64,000 nucleotides of DNA from Sphingobacterium sp. (GTDB lineage: Bacteria; Bacteroidota; Bacteroidia; Sphingobacteriales; Sphingobacteriaceae), in assembly GCA_029239355.1 (NCBI GenBank), contig JAQZAZ010000029.1, positions 1-64,000 of the forward strand, in the 5' to 3' direction. The notes under the pieces are model-generated. The model made no database searches, was not told the DNA's origin, and saw nothing but the letters and a program-made list of their open reading frames with translations. The translations under genes and the position numbers were made by a program. This document shows positions 37,405 to 47,842 of this stretch, piece by piece; the stretch's first letter is position 1; each line of letters starts with the position of its first letter.

Positions 37405-37830
37405 CTAGTTGATCCTTTTCCAGGTTTCTGTTCTACCAAGCAAACTAACTCCCACATAGCCACGGATGTCAAGCTTATCCCCTTTTAAAGTCATCTTACA
37501 ACTATAGGTTTTTCCTGTTTTGGGATCATAGATTTTTCCATCCTCATAGGTGTTTCCATCTTTTGCAAAATTGGTCAAGATCTCCAACCCCTGAACGGCT
37601 CTGCTCTGAAGCGCCTTATCCGGATTTTTAATGTCTTTTTTGGGCTGTCCGGCCTCATTATTCGGAAATTTAAGCCAATAGAGCTTGCCGAAAAATTTAT
37701 CTCCTTTTTTGTAGATTTCCACTCGTCCCTCGCCACTTGGGTTTTCCCATTTTCCGATAATCGGATCTGTTTGTGCAAATAATGTTACTGTAACAAATAA
37801 CATTATGAATGACATCATAATTTTTTTCAT
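37405..37830 (-). CDS. DUF2147 domain secreted protein
   Basis: This 141-residue protein has a signal peptide (LFVTVTLFAQ) and the DUF2147 pattern: IIGKWENPSGEGRVEIYKKGDKFFGKLYW near the start, GLEILTNF in the middle, YEDGKIYDPKTGKTYSCKM, and LDIRGYVGVSLLGRTETWKR at the end. Members of this family are predicted lipocalin-like beta-barrels of unknown ligand. It stands alone, between a gene-poor region and the ABC permease gene. Confidence 0.92.
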   Translation of the reverse strand: MKKIMMSFIMLFVTVTLFAQTDPIIGKWENPSGEGRVEIYKKGDKFFGKLYWLKFPNNEAGQPKKDIKNPDKALQSRAVQGLEILTNFAKDGNTYEDGKIYDPKTGKTYSCKMTLKGDKLDIRGYVGVSLLGRTETWKRIN

Positions 37831-38304
37831 CTGTTTAAATTTGGTGTTTTTAACTGTAATGAAGCTATCAGATTTATTTTTCGTATTTTAAGGTATTCTT
37901 GATCCCGCTAAGCTGGGTTCACTCGGTTTGAAAAAATCATGATTGTTTCATTCGTCTATTGATTTATGAGTTATTAAAAAACGATCACTTTGTTTTTATG
38001 TACTAGTTTCCTAGAAATAAATATACAAAATATTTACTATGCTAGCATATATTTATTTCGCTTACATCTATTTTATGAGATAGACACAAAAATTTATTTT
38101 CGGTTTAAATCTTACTTTTAGTTTCACGCTGGTTTGCAAATAACAATACGCATCATATTCTATTGCAATACAATAGGATCAAGGCCTGTCGCCGGATTTA
38201 AAAACTGTACTCATTGCACTTAAATTAGATAAATTTTGGCATCGCGTTTGTACGATATATATTATATTATTACTTTATTCACTGTTTATAAATTAGCATA
38301 TATT
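37831..38304. other. Intergenic region with nested inverted repeats
   Basis: No gene is visible. GAAATAAATATA (38014-38025) is the exact complement of 38048-38059, and between them lies the 12-bp palindrome TATGCTAGCATA (38038-38049). These could be operator sites or a transcript hairpin. The rest is AT-rich sequence and probably holds the promoters of the two divergent genes. Confidence 0.5.
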
Positions 38305-38646
38305 ATGAAATTTATTATTAGTCTTTTACTCACCGGAGTTGTTGTCGCAATTGCTTGTTGGCTTATACCAGGTGCAAAAGTTGCAGGGTTTGGTTGGGCT
38401 ATTGTCACAGGTTTGGTCATTGGCTTTGTCAATGCAACCGTAGGTTCAATTTTAAGATTGTTCACATTCCCGTTAAACTGGCTGACCTTGGGATTAATTT
38501 CCTTTATTATCACCGTTTTAATGGTATTGCTCTCAGATTCACTTCTCGGATCCAAATTTGATGTAGATGGTTTTTGGACCGCAGCATTATTTGCCATTGT
38601 AGTTGCCGTATTAGAGATGATTATCGGAAGTGCTTCAAAAGACTAA
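38305..38646 (+). CDS. Small YvlD/holin-IV-like membrane protein
   Basis: This 113-residue protein has four hydrophobic helices (about 2-20, 27-47, 55-75 and 85-105), with the family PGAKVAGFGWAIVTGLVIGFVNA in the second. It resembles the holin superfamily IV/YvlD-type proteins found in non-phage chromosomes. No lytic enzyme or phage gene is adjacent, so a phage role is unlikely and the function is unknown. The frame reaches back to 38236, but the extension lacks the family start; ATG 38305 begins MKFIISLLLTG. Confidence 0.8.
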   Translation: MKFIISLLLTGVVVAIACWLIPGAKVAGFGWAIVTGLVIGFVNATVGSILRLFTFPLNWLTLGLISFIITVLMVLLSDSLLGSKFDVDGFWTAALFAIVVAVLEMIIGSASKD

Positions 38647-38666
38647 AATCATATTTATCATTTATA

Positions 38667-38708
38667 GAAAAGGCTGTTTTCAGATTTTGGAAACAGCCTT
38701 TTCTATGT
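38667..38708 (+). terminator. Terminator after the holin-like gene
   Basis: GAAAAGGCTGTTT (38667-38679) pairs with AAACAGCCTTTTC (38691-38703), with T-rich ends. Confidence 0.9.
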
Positions 38709-38800
38709 AATCGCTGATGATTACCTCTTGATTGGAAGGTATACTCGCTTTTTAAGCTTTTAATAGTTAAATTTAAATTATTTAACAGATCCCCTGACAT

Positions 38801-40696
38801 ATGTGCGAACACAATCACGAGCATAGCCATACCGAAAAAGAGATCCCCTGGTGGGTATCACAACGTAAACTCCTTGTTGCGCTCATCCTATTGATAACCC
38901 TTCTGATTCTCAAATATGCTTTTAAAATCACGCTTCCTTTTTATGCTGCTTTACTTTTAAATGGTGTCGCCTACCTCTTAGCTGGTATACCCGTTCTCGA
39001 GATGGCTTTACGAAAGGCAAAACGTGGCGATTTCTTCAATGAATTTTTTCTGATGAGTATAGCCACCCTGGGTGCATTTGCCATCCAGGAATTCGAAGAA
39101 GGGGTTGCCGTGATGGTGTTTTATCAAATTGGCGAGTGGTTTCAGGACACAGCAGTGGACAACGCAAAAAAATCCATTAAAGCACTATTGGACATCCGCC
39201 CAGATAAAGTGACGGTGTTGCGTGACGGGAAACAAGTGGATGTTAATCCCAAAACAGTGGAAATCGGTGAAGTCATTGTGGTCAAAGCGGGTGAAAAAGT
39301 GGCTCTGGATGGAAAACTATTAAATGAACGGGCGGCGTTCAATACCGCAGCCCTCACCGGAGAAAGCAAGCCAGACACAAAATATCAGGGTGAAGCGGTC
39401 TTTGCGGGCATGATAAATTTGGAAACAGTTTGTGAAATCAGCGTAGACAGTTTGTTTCAGGACAGCAAATTGAGCAAAATATTAGCGATGGTCCAGGATG
39501 CTACGGCACGAAAATCCAAAACGCAGCTATTTATCTCAAGGTTTGCAAAGATTTATGTCCCTATTATATTCGTGCTGGCCGTTCTCGTGCTTATTGTTCC
39601 GCTATTTATGGTCAGTGATTATAGCTTTAGAGCGTGGTTTTATCGTAGTCTGGTGTTTTTGGTAATCAGCTGCCCTTGTGCTTTGGTCGTTTCGATCCCC
39701 TTAGGTTACTTTGGTGGAATAGGTCTGGCTTCCAGAAATGGGATCCTGTTTAAAGGCGGCAATTTTTTGGATGCCATCACTGCCGTGGATACGATAGTCA
39801 TGGATAAAACGGGAACGCTCACTGAAGGTGTTTTTGAAGTCAGAGAGGTGTATGCTGTCAATGGGCAATCAACAGCATTATTGGATTATGCAAAAGCCAT
39901 TGAATCCAATTCCACCCATCCTATCGCAAAGGCGATAGCGAGCTACCATCATGGTGATCGCTCCCTCACGACGGAAGGAATTATGGAAGTGGCCGGCCAT
40001 GGGCTAAAGGCAACCATCAACGGTAAGCCTGTCCTTGCCGGTAACAGCAAACTGCTGGACAAGTTTGGCATTTCCTACCCGGACGAGTTAAAACAAGTTG
40101 TCTATTCCATTGTATTGATTGCCATAGATAATCAATATGCAGGTTATGTTACGGTTGCGGACCGAAACAAACCTGATGCAAAAGCGGTAATTTCGGCAAT
40201 GCGGGCACAAGGTTTGTACACCGTTATGCTTTCTGGTGATAAAAAAGCAGTAGTGGATGAGGTAGCAAGGGAACTTGGGGTAGACAAAGCTTATGGGGAC
40301 CTTTTGCCCGAAGATAAAGTAGGTCATGTACAAAAACTAATCGACGAAGGACGAAATGTTGCTTTTGCCGGGGATGGTGTCAATGACGCGCCTGTAGTCG
40401 CTTTGGCTCAGGTAGGCATAGCAATGGGAGGCTTAGGTGCAGATGCGACCATTGAAACGGCAGATGTAGTGATCCATAATGATGAGCCCCAAAAAATTTT
40501 ATCTGCCATCAAAATCGGTAAGATCACCCGCACTATTGTCTGGCAGAACGTCATCCTGGCAATGGGCATAAAAATTATTGTACTGATCCTCGGAGCCGGG
40601 GGGGTGGCAACACTCTGGGAAGCTGTTATTGCCGATGTCGGGGTGGCGTTATTGGCGATTTTAAATGCTATCCGTATTCAAAATAAAAAAATTTAA
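38801..40696 (+). CDS. zntA: Heavy-metal P1B-type ATPase (zinc/cadmium exporter type)
   Basis: This 631-residue inner-membrane pump exports divalent metal ions using ATP. The transmembrane metal-binding CPC is at 291-293 (SCPCALV), the phosphorylated Asp is D335 in DKTGTL, the HP motif appears in NSTHPIAKAI, and GDGVND is at 524-529. The N terminus has a short His-rich stretch (CEHNHEHSH) instead of a full metal-binding HMA domain. Such short N termini occur in zinc/cadmium/cobalt pumps. It is alone, without an adjacent metal-sensing regulator. The gene symbol is by subfamily and the exact metal is uncertain. Confidence 0.88.
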   Translation: MCEHNHEHSHTEKEIPWWVSQRKLLVALILLITLLILKYAFKITLPFYAALLLNGVAYLLAGIPVLEMALRKAKRGDFFNEFFLMSIATLGAFAIQEFEEGVAVMVFYQIGEWFQDTAVDNAKKSIKALLDIRPDKVTVLRDGKQVDVNPKTVEIGEVIVVKAGEKVALDGKLLNERAAFNTAALTGESKPDTKYQGEAVFAGMINLETVCEISVDSLFQDSKLSKILAMVQDATARKSKTQLFISRFAKIYVPIIFVLAVLVLIVPLFMVSDYSFRAWFYRSLVFLVISCPCALVVSIPLGYFGGIGLASRNGILFKGGNFLDAITAVDTIVMDKTGTLTEGVFEVREVYAVNGQSTALLDYAKAIESNSTHPIAKAIASYHHGDRSLTTEGIMEVAGHGLKATINGKPVLAGNSKLLDKFGISYPDELKQVVYSIVLIAIDNQYAGYVTVADRNKPDAKAVISAMRAQGLYTVMLSGDKKAVVDEVARELGVDKAYGDLLPEDKVGHVQKLIDEGRNVAFAGDGVNDAPVVALAQVGIAMGGLGADATIETADVVIHNDEPQKILSAIKIGKITRTIVWQNVILAMGIKIIVLILGAGGVATLWEAVIADVGVALLAILNAIRIQNKKI

Positions 40697-40724
40697 GATA
40701 GGTTCAAAGAGGGAGACAAACCCA

Positions 40725-40767
40725 GAAAAATACAGGCGGCTGGCCTTCTTTAGGACCAGCTGCCTGT
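40725..40767. terminator. Hairpin between convergent zntA and pgi
   Basis: TACAGGCGGCTGG (40730-40742) pairs with CCAGCTGCCTGTA (40755-40767), one G-T pair. A short A-run lies on the left (40725-40729), so it probably ends pgi. Confidence 0.75.
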
Positions 40768-40779
40768 ACGATATATGGA

Positions 40780-42477
<1,698 letters not shown>

Positions 42478-42732
42478 TCAGCAGTAAGAACCTTCCCTAT
42501 TTTTTTACTACACGCGGTGTAGCTCGTTAAACAAAGGTTTATACTGCCAGCGCTATCAAAACTAAAAAAAAAAGGTTAGATATTTGTAATGACTTGTTCG
42601 TATCGCGTATTTAGACACTTGTAAAACACGCCCACCGCTAATAATGCGGTCTTTTTATAGGACCTATATCCGGATTAATTTAATTGGCGACGGTACCGAA
42701 TTTATTAATTAAAAATTTATACTTTAGCAGCT

Positions 42733-43816
42733 ATGACAAAAGAACAAATTCAAGACTTGAGGGATCGTGTTACTTCCCTGAGGAGGCATCTTTGACATCG
42801 ATGCGCGCAAAGATGAAATAGAAAGAGACCAGGCCATTACGCTGGAAGCAAGCTTTTGGGATGATTCTAAAGCTGCAGAGAAAATATTGCAGGCCATCAA
42901 AATCCAAAAAGTATGGACTGATCATTTTGATGAAGTGGCTTCGGCAGTTGAAGACACCTATGTCATGTATGAATTTTTTCAATCTGGGGATGCTACAGAT
43001 AAAGAACTGGACGATCAGTATAGACTTGCATTGGAAAAGGTCGAAGAGCTGGAATTCAAAAACATGCTCAGCGCTGAGGAGGATCAATTGGATGCCATCC
43101 TACAGATCACGGCTGGTGCTGGTGGTACCGAAAGTTGTGACTGGGCGGCCATGCTGATGCGGATGTATATTATGTGGGGTGAGAAAAATGGGTATAAAGT
43201 GACTGAACAGGACTCGCAGGAAGGCGACGTTGCGGGAATCAAAAGTGTCACACTCCAACTCTCCGGGGCCTTTGCTTACGGCTACCTTAAAGGCGAAAAT
43301 GGGGTACACCGGCTGGTTCGTATCTCGCCTTTTGACTCCAACGCAAAACGACATACTTCCTTTGCATCGGTTTATGTCTACCCTCTGATTGATGATAATA
43401 TAGAAATAGATGTTAAAGATTCGGAAATCGAATGGGATACTTTCCGTTCGGGTGGTGCCGGTGGACAGAATGTAAACAAAGTGGAGACAGCTGTGCGATT
43501 ACACCATAAACCTACTGGCATTATTATCAAAAATCAGGAGACGAGGTCGCAATTGCAAAACAAAGAGAATGCTTTACGTTTATTGAAATCGCAATTATAT
43601 GAGATTGAAATGCGCAAACGACAAGAAGCAAGCGCAGCAATTGAAGGAAATAAAAAGAAAATCGAATGGGGGTCCCAAATTCGTAACTATGTCTTACATC
43701 CTTATAAATTAATCAAGGATTTACGTACAAATTACGAAACATCCAACACCCAAGCGGTACTGGATGGAGACTTAAATGATTTCCTAAAAAATTATTTAAT
43801 GGAATTTGGCGGATAA
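42733..43816 (+). CDS. prfB: Peptide chain release factor 2, with programmed +1 frameshift
   Basis: The gene has two parts. Bases 42733-42792 encode 20 residues, ending with CTT; TGA follows at 42793-42795. The frame then moves +1, and reading resumes with GAC at 42794, continuing to the TAA at 43814: 360 residues. The stimulator AGGAGG (42781-42786) is three bases before CTT TGA C, exactly as in classic prfB. The protein has the GGQ catalytic motif at 243-245, the tripeptide anticodon SPF in ISPFDSNAK and the helical N-domain. RF2 ends translation at UGA and UAA; low RF2 favours frameshift and so restores the level. Annotating only the 309-residue downstream frame would lose the start. Confidence 0.96.
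42781..42796 (+). promoter_or_regulatory. prfB frameshift site
   Basis: AGGAGG, then CAT, then CTTTGAC. The purine-rich box pairs with the 16S anti-Shine-Dalgarno sequence while the ribosome stalls at UGA, pushing it +1. It is notable because this phylum rarely uses Shine-Dalgarno pairing for initiation, yet keeps it here. Confidence 0.93.
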
Positions 43817-43819
43817 CTT

Positions 43820-43848
43820 AAGGCGTCTCATTGCGAGACGCCTTTTTT
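43820..43848 (+). terminator. Terminator of prfB
   Basis: AAGGCGTCTC pairs with GAGACGCCTT around a 5-base loop, followed by T. It starts 4 bp after the stop codon. Confidence 0.93.
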
Positions 43849-44066
43849 GTCACAGCCTACACTGCCTTGTTTCATGCACAGTCTGTCACTGAAACTGTCA
43901 ATTACTCTTTAAAAAAATCTTAAAAACGTTAAAAAACCTTAAATGTCTATTGCTCTCCTAGGATAGATATTTATTGATTAGACAGACAACTAAAACCACT
44001 AAAACACCTGTACAACAGCAGCTTACCGCACATTTTTATGTATCAATAACGTTACAAACAACAAGC

Positions 44067-44189
44067 ATGTTCAATTTTTGGCACGAAATAAAGGCATGTA
44101 TTTTGCGTTTATGGATTCGTAATATTTTCATTACAAAAGACTCAGCACCTGAGTCAGTGAAGAAACAAAACGAAAGAATGTATATCTAA
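44067..44189 (+). CDS. Possible small ORF ahead of the glycosyltransferase gene
   Basis: Forty residues, starting MFNFWHEIKACILRLWIRN, with an amphipathic or hydrophobic first half and a charged end, 13 bp before the glycosyltransferase gene. The frame reaches back to 43974 with less plausible sequence. It could be a leader peptide or a small membrane-associated protein, or part of an untranslated leader. I recognise no family. The rest of 43849-44202 holds no other visible gene. Confidence 0.3.
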   Translation: MFNFWHEIKACILRLWIRNIFITKDSAPESVKKQNERMYI

Positions 44190-44202
44190 AAATAGAACGG
44201 TT

Positions 44203-45645
44203 ATGAATTACATGAAAGAAAACTCTATCGTATCCAAGCAGATGGCCAAACAATGGAAACCTGCAATGTACGACGTAAATGAAGAACAGCAATCTGAGGC
44301 TACAGCAGACAAAGGGGAAGAAAGCAATTTTGGTCCAAAAGAATATGGTATTTTTGGTGCGACCTTTTTCGTACTCTTTGCCTCGGTTTTTGGTGTATAT
44401 ATGCTTCAACCAGATTTTGATGCACTACGTTTTCAACGTTTAGATAGTATCGGTGGTACATTTTTAGTTGGTTTAGGTATATTTCTAGCGGCTGTGGCCA
44501 TCAGTTTTTTAATCTTTTTGATTGTACTTCATCGTAAATACAAACCAATTGCCTCTGTATCTGATGAGGAATTACCTACCTGTACGATTATAGTTCCGGC
44601 TTATAATGAAGGACAATTGGTATACGATACACTGCATAGTTTGGCTAGCAGTGACTATCCAGAGAAAAAACTTCAGATTATTGCTATCGACGACGGCAGT
44701 AAAGATAATACTTTTGCTTGGATACAACGTGCTAAGATGGAATTGGGCGATCGTATCGAAATCTATAAACAGCCCAAAAACATGGGTAAGCGTCATGCAT
44801 TATACCGTGGTTTTAAATTGGGGACCGGAGAGGTATTTATTACGGTAGATAGTGACTCTGTAGTCAACAAAGACACCATCCGTAATATGGCAAGCCCGTT
44901 TGTGACTAATCAGGAATGTGGTGCTGTGGCAGGTAACGTGCGTGTACTGAATAATAAAAAAGCGATCATACCACGTATGTTAAATGTGAGTTTTGTATTT
45001 AGTTTTGAATTTGTCCGTTCGGCTCAAAGTATGTTAGGTACAGTAATGTGTACGCCCGGAGCATTATCAGGTTACCGTAGAGATGCTGTTATGAACTGTT
45101 TAGAGGATTGGGTCAATCAAACTTTTATGGGACAGCCTTCTGACATTGGAGAAGATCGTGCCATGACGAACATGATATTAAAACAGGGGTATCACGTATT
45201 GTTTCAATCGAATGCTTACGTGTACACTGATACGCCTGTGCGTTATAAAAACTTATATAAAATGTTTATCCGTTGGGAACGAAGCAACGTGCGTGAAAAT
45301 ATCATGATGAGCCAGTTTGCATTTAAAAATTTCCGTAAAGGACCGAAATGGGGTGCGCGTATCTTGTTGATCATGCAATGGAAAAAAGTATTGCTTTCTT
45401 ATCCAATGATGTTATTGATGCTTTGGACGGTATTTCATTATCCATTAATGTTTTTAAGCTCAACCTTGGTCGGAATCCTTATTTTTTCAAGTATTCAGGC
45501 GTATTTCTTTGCATCTAAAAACTCGAATGCAAAAGAGGCCTTCTGGGCATATAGTTATAGTATATTTTATGCTTTTAGTTTATTTTGGATCACACCTTAT
45601 GCCATTGCTACTGCGGGACGCAGAGGTTGGTTGACAAGAGGTTAA
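44203..45645 (+). CDS. Processive GT2 glycosyltransferase (hyaluronan-synthase/NodC-like)
   Basis: This 480-residue inner-membrane protein has two N-terminal helices (about 50-70 and 87-110), a GT2 catalytic domain and C-terminal helices (about 400-440 and 450-470). Visible are DDGS at 163-166 (nucleotide binding), DSDS at 216-219 (metal-binding DxD), the catalytic base region GEDR near 317-320, and an RW at 357-358 in FIRWERSNVREN. In the classical QxxRW motif the Gln is replaced by Met. The layout is that of enzymes that build and export a linear polymer such as hyaluronan or beta-linked GlcNAc. The dehydrogenase gene 39 bp downstream suggests a uronic-acid-containing product. ATG 44212 is an alternative start. 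Confidence 0.85.
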   Translation: MNYMKENSIVSKQMAKQWKPAMYDVNEEQQSEATADKGEESNFGPKEYGIFGATFFVLFASVFGVYMLQPDFDALRFQRLDSIGGTFLVGLGIFLAAVAISFLIFLIVLHRKYKPIASVSDEELPTCTIIVPAYNEGQLVYDTLHSLASSDYPEKKLQIIAIDDGSKDNTFAWIQRAKMELGDRIEIYKQPKNMGKRHALYRGFKLGTGEVFITVDSDSVVNKDTIRNMASPFVTNQECGAVAGNVRVLNNKKAIIPRMLNVSFVFSFEFVRSAQSMLGTVMCTPGALSGYRRDAVMNCLEDWVNQTFMGQPSDIGEDRAMTNMILKQGYHVLFQSNAYVYTDTPVRYKNLYKMFIRWERSNVRENIMMSQFAFKNFRKGPKWGARILLIMQWKKVLLSYPMMLLMLWTVFHYPLMFLSSTLVGILIFSSIQAYFFASKNSNAKEAFWAYSYSIFYAFSLFWITPYAIATAGRRGWLTRG

Positions 45646-45684
45646 TTTCCACTTAAAGAACGTATATTTACTTTAAATATAAGT

Positions 45685-46986
45685 ATGACAGACTTTCAGA
45701 TAAAAAAAATTGCCATTATTGGTCAGGGATATGTGGGACTGCCTTTAGCGTTAGCTTTCTCTGAGTTCTTCCCAGTGATTGGCTTCGATATTAACAAAAC
45801 ACGTATTGATGAACTTAAAGCGGGCATAGACCGAACACTTGAGACAGGTGGGGATGAGCTTATGCAAGCACGGAATTTATTTACCGCATCGGAACAGCGT
45901 AAGGGGTATGACGCAAGTACAACCGTTCAGGATATCGCAGATGCCAATGTATATATTGTCACTGTTCCGACGCCTATAGATCGCTATAATTCGCCGGACC
46001 TGTCGCCACTTTTGTCGGCATCTAAAATGATCGGTGAGCTTCTAAAACCGGGTGATCTTGTCATATATGAATCCACGGTCTATCCGGGCTGTACTGAAGA
46101 AGAATGCGTCCCCGTTTTGGAAAAAAATTCGGGCTTGAAATTTAATCAAGATTTCTTTGTAGGATATTCTCCAGAGCGCATAAACCCGGGTGACAAGGTT
46201 AATTCATTGCAAAAAGTGATGAAAGTCACCTCTGGAAGTACTGCCGAAGCGGGAATTGTCGTTGACGGACTTTATAAAAAAATTATCCATGCGGGCACGC
46301 ATCTCGCTCCGTCGATTAAGGTGGCGGAGGCTGCAAAAGTCATTGAAAATGCACAACGCGATGTCAATATTTCGTTTATGAACGAGCTGGCTTTGATTTT
46401 TGACCGCATTGGTATTGATACACAAGATGTGCTGGATGCCGCTGGAACAAAATATAATTTTCTCCGTTTCAAACCCGGTTTGGTTGGTGGACATTGTATC
46501 TCTGTAGACCCTTATTATTTGGCGCAAAAGGCAACACAATTGGGCTATCACCCACATGTTATCTTGTCTGGCCGTGAGGTTAACGATCAAGTCGCCTCTT
46601 TTATCGCTTCTAAGGTTGTCAAACTGATGATACAGAAAAACATCAAATTTGATGGTGCTAAAGCCTTAGTGTTAGGGGTAACTTTTAAGGAAAACTGTCC
46701 CGATATCCGTAATAGTAAGGTCATTGATATGATCCATGACCTTAAAGAATTTGGTCTGGAAGTTGATATCTACGATCCTTGGGTGAATGCAGATGAACTA
46801 AGAAAACATTTCGGTCTCGAACTTTTAGAAACTCTGCCCCAGTCCGGTAATTACGACAGCATCATTCTTGCTGTAGGACATCGGGAGTTTTTACACCTGG
46901 ACCTCAAAAATTTAAAACAGGATCCTTCTGTGGTATTTGATATTAAGGGGATACTTGAGCGAGAATTAGTAGACGCTCGCCTGTAG
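45685..46986 (+). CDS. Nucleotide-sugar dehydrogenase (TviB/WbpA-like)
   Basis: This 433-residue enzyme of the UDP-sugar dehydrogenase family has the N-terminal GQGYVGLPLA Rossmann motif, a YESTVYPGCTEEECVP segment, catalytic Cys271 in GGHCISVDPYYL, and the C-terminal VLGVTFKENCPDIRNSKV. The ESTVYPGCTEE and GGHCISVDPYYL patterns are those of the group that oxidises UDP-GlcNAc or UDP-GalNAc (TviB, WbpA, WbpO) rather than UDP-glucose. It probably supplies a UDP-N-acetylhexosaminuronate to the synthase directly upstream. It is the second sugar dehydrogenase of the window, from a different subfamily than ugd at 15.1 kb. Confidence 0.88.
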   Translation: MTDFQIKKIAIIGQGYVGLPLALAFSEFFPVIGFDINKTRIDELKAGIDRTLETGGDELMQARNLFTASEQRKGYDASTTVQDIADANVYIVTVPTPIDRYNSPDLSPLLSASKMIGELLKPGDLVIYESTVYPGCTEEECVPVLEKNSGLKFNQDFFVGYSPERINPGDKVNSLQKVMKVTSGSTAEAGIVVDGLYKKIIHAGTHLAPSIKVAEAAKVIENAQRDVNISFMNELALIFDRIGIDTQDVLDAAGTKYNFLRFKPGLVGGHCISVDPYYLAQKATQLGYHPHVILSGREVNDQVASFIASKVVKLMIQKNIKFDGAKALVLGVTFKENCPDIRNSKVIDMIHDLKEFGLEVDIYDPWVNADELRKHFGLELLETLPQSGNYDSIILAVGHREFLHLDLKNLKQDPSVVFDIKGILERELVDARL

Positions 46987-47026
46987 GAGCTTCTTTTTTA
47001 GGCTATTTTCCAACAACATTCTTTAG

Positions 47027-47072
47027 AACCGTCAATTTTCTCCATACTATAGGAAAAAATTGACGGTTTTTT
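47027..47072 (+). terminator. Terminator of the glycosyltransferase/dehydrogenase operon
   Basis: AACCGTCAATTTT (47027-47039) pairs with AAAATTGACGGTT (47056-47068), followed by T. Confidence 0.92.
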
Positions 47073-47156
47073 CTATAAAGAGCGATTATGCAATCGTTTG
47101 TTTAAAAAAATATGATCAAATCTTTTGTTTTTAATATTAACTTAACACCACAATTA

Positions 47157-47164
47157 TAAATTTG
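47157..47164 (+). promoter_or_regulatory. -7 element ahead of the ECF sigma gene
   Basis: TAAATTTG, 43 bp before the start codon, fits TAnnTTTG. No -33 TTG at the expected distance is visible. Confidence 0.4.
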
Positions 47165-47207
47165 ACCTCATTAAACTAAGGGATATTTAGCACAAACTGC
47201 GGTACTT

Positions 47208-47750
47208 ATGAAACAGTTAGACGACACCGAGCTATTCACTAGAATTCAAGCGGATGACCGTTATGCTTTTTCTGAATTAGTCAATCGCTATTCAGAGATT
47301 CTTTTCCGCTTTATTCAGCGCCGGGTCTCCTGTACCGAAGATAGTGAAGATATCTTGCAGGAGGTATTTGTCTCACTTTGGAACCAACGCCACAAAATCA
47401 CCATAACACTCTCCCTGTACCCTTATTTATTTAAAACAGCAAAATACAAAATTATTGACTGGACTGTCAATGAGCAAAAAAAGGTTTTTCGGGCCGAAAA
47501 ACTACATGCGAGTTTGCAGGAGACATTTATATCCCCCACCTCAGAAGAGGAGCTCCTCGCAAAAGAATTGGCCATATTGATCGACACTGAAATCGACAAA
47601 ATGCCCATCACAATGAAGTCGGCATTTTCGCTCAGCCGAAAGGAGTCGATGTCAATTAAAGATATTGCTTCCGAATTGGCGATTTCCGAACAGACCGTGA
47701 AAAACAATATTTCACTCGCCTTAGGGTGGCTCAAACTTCGTTTTAAATAA
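47208..47750 (+). CDS. ECF-type RNA polymerase sigma factor (FecI-like)
   Basis: This 180-residue sigma factor has region 2 (about residues 15-85, with DSEDILQEVFVSLWNQR) and region 4 (about 118-175, ending SIKDIASELAISEQTVKNNISLALGWLK, a helix-turn-helix). It lacks regions 1 and 3, as ECF factors do. It is released by the FecR-type protein downstream when the paired receptor signals, and probably drives the SusC/SusD genes. This is the standard Bacteroidota arrangement. Confidence 0.93.
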   Translation: MKQLDDTELFTRIQADDRYAFSELVNRYSEILFRFIQRRVSCTEDSEDILQEVFVSLWNQRHKITITLSLYPYLFKTAKYKIIDWTVNEQKKVFRAEKLHASLQETFISPTSEEELLAKELAILIDTEIDKMPITMKSAFSLSRKESMSIKDIASELAISEQTVKNNISLALGWLKLRFK

Positions 47751-47842
47751 GAAAAAAAATATACACCTAATATACAGGGACTTACCTATTCTTCTAAATT
47801 TTCTTCGGTACTTTTTTTCTTTTGCACAGATTATAGGTCTGT

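Noticed and set aside
38305..38646. Phage holin and a prophage remnant
   Set aside because: No lysin, integrase or structural gene is nearby; the protein looks like a chromosomal YvlD-type membrane protein.
42793..42795. In-frame TGA at codon 21 of prfB as a sign of a pseudogene
   Set aside because: The AGGAGG box, CTT TGA C and an intact downstream frame show the normal programmed frameshift of RF2.
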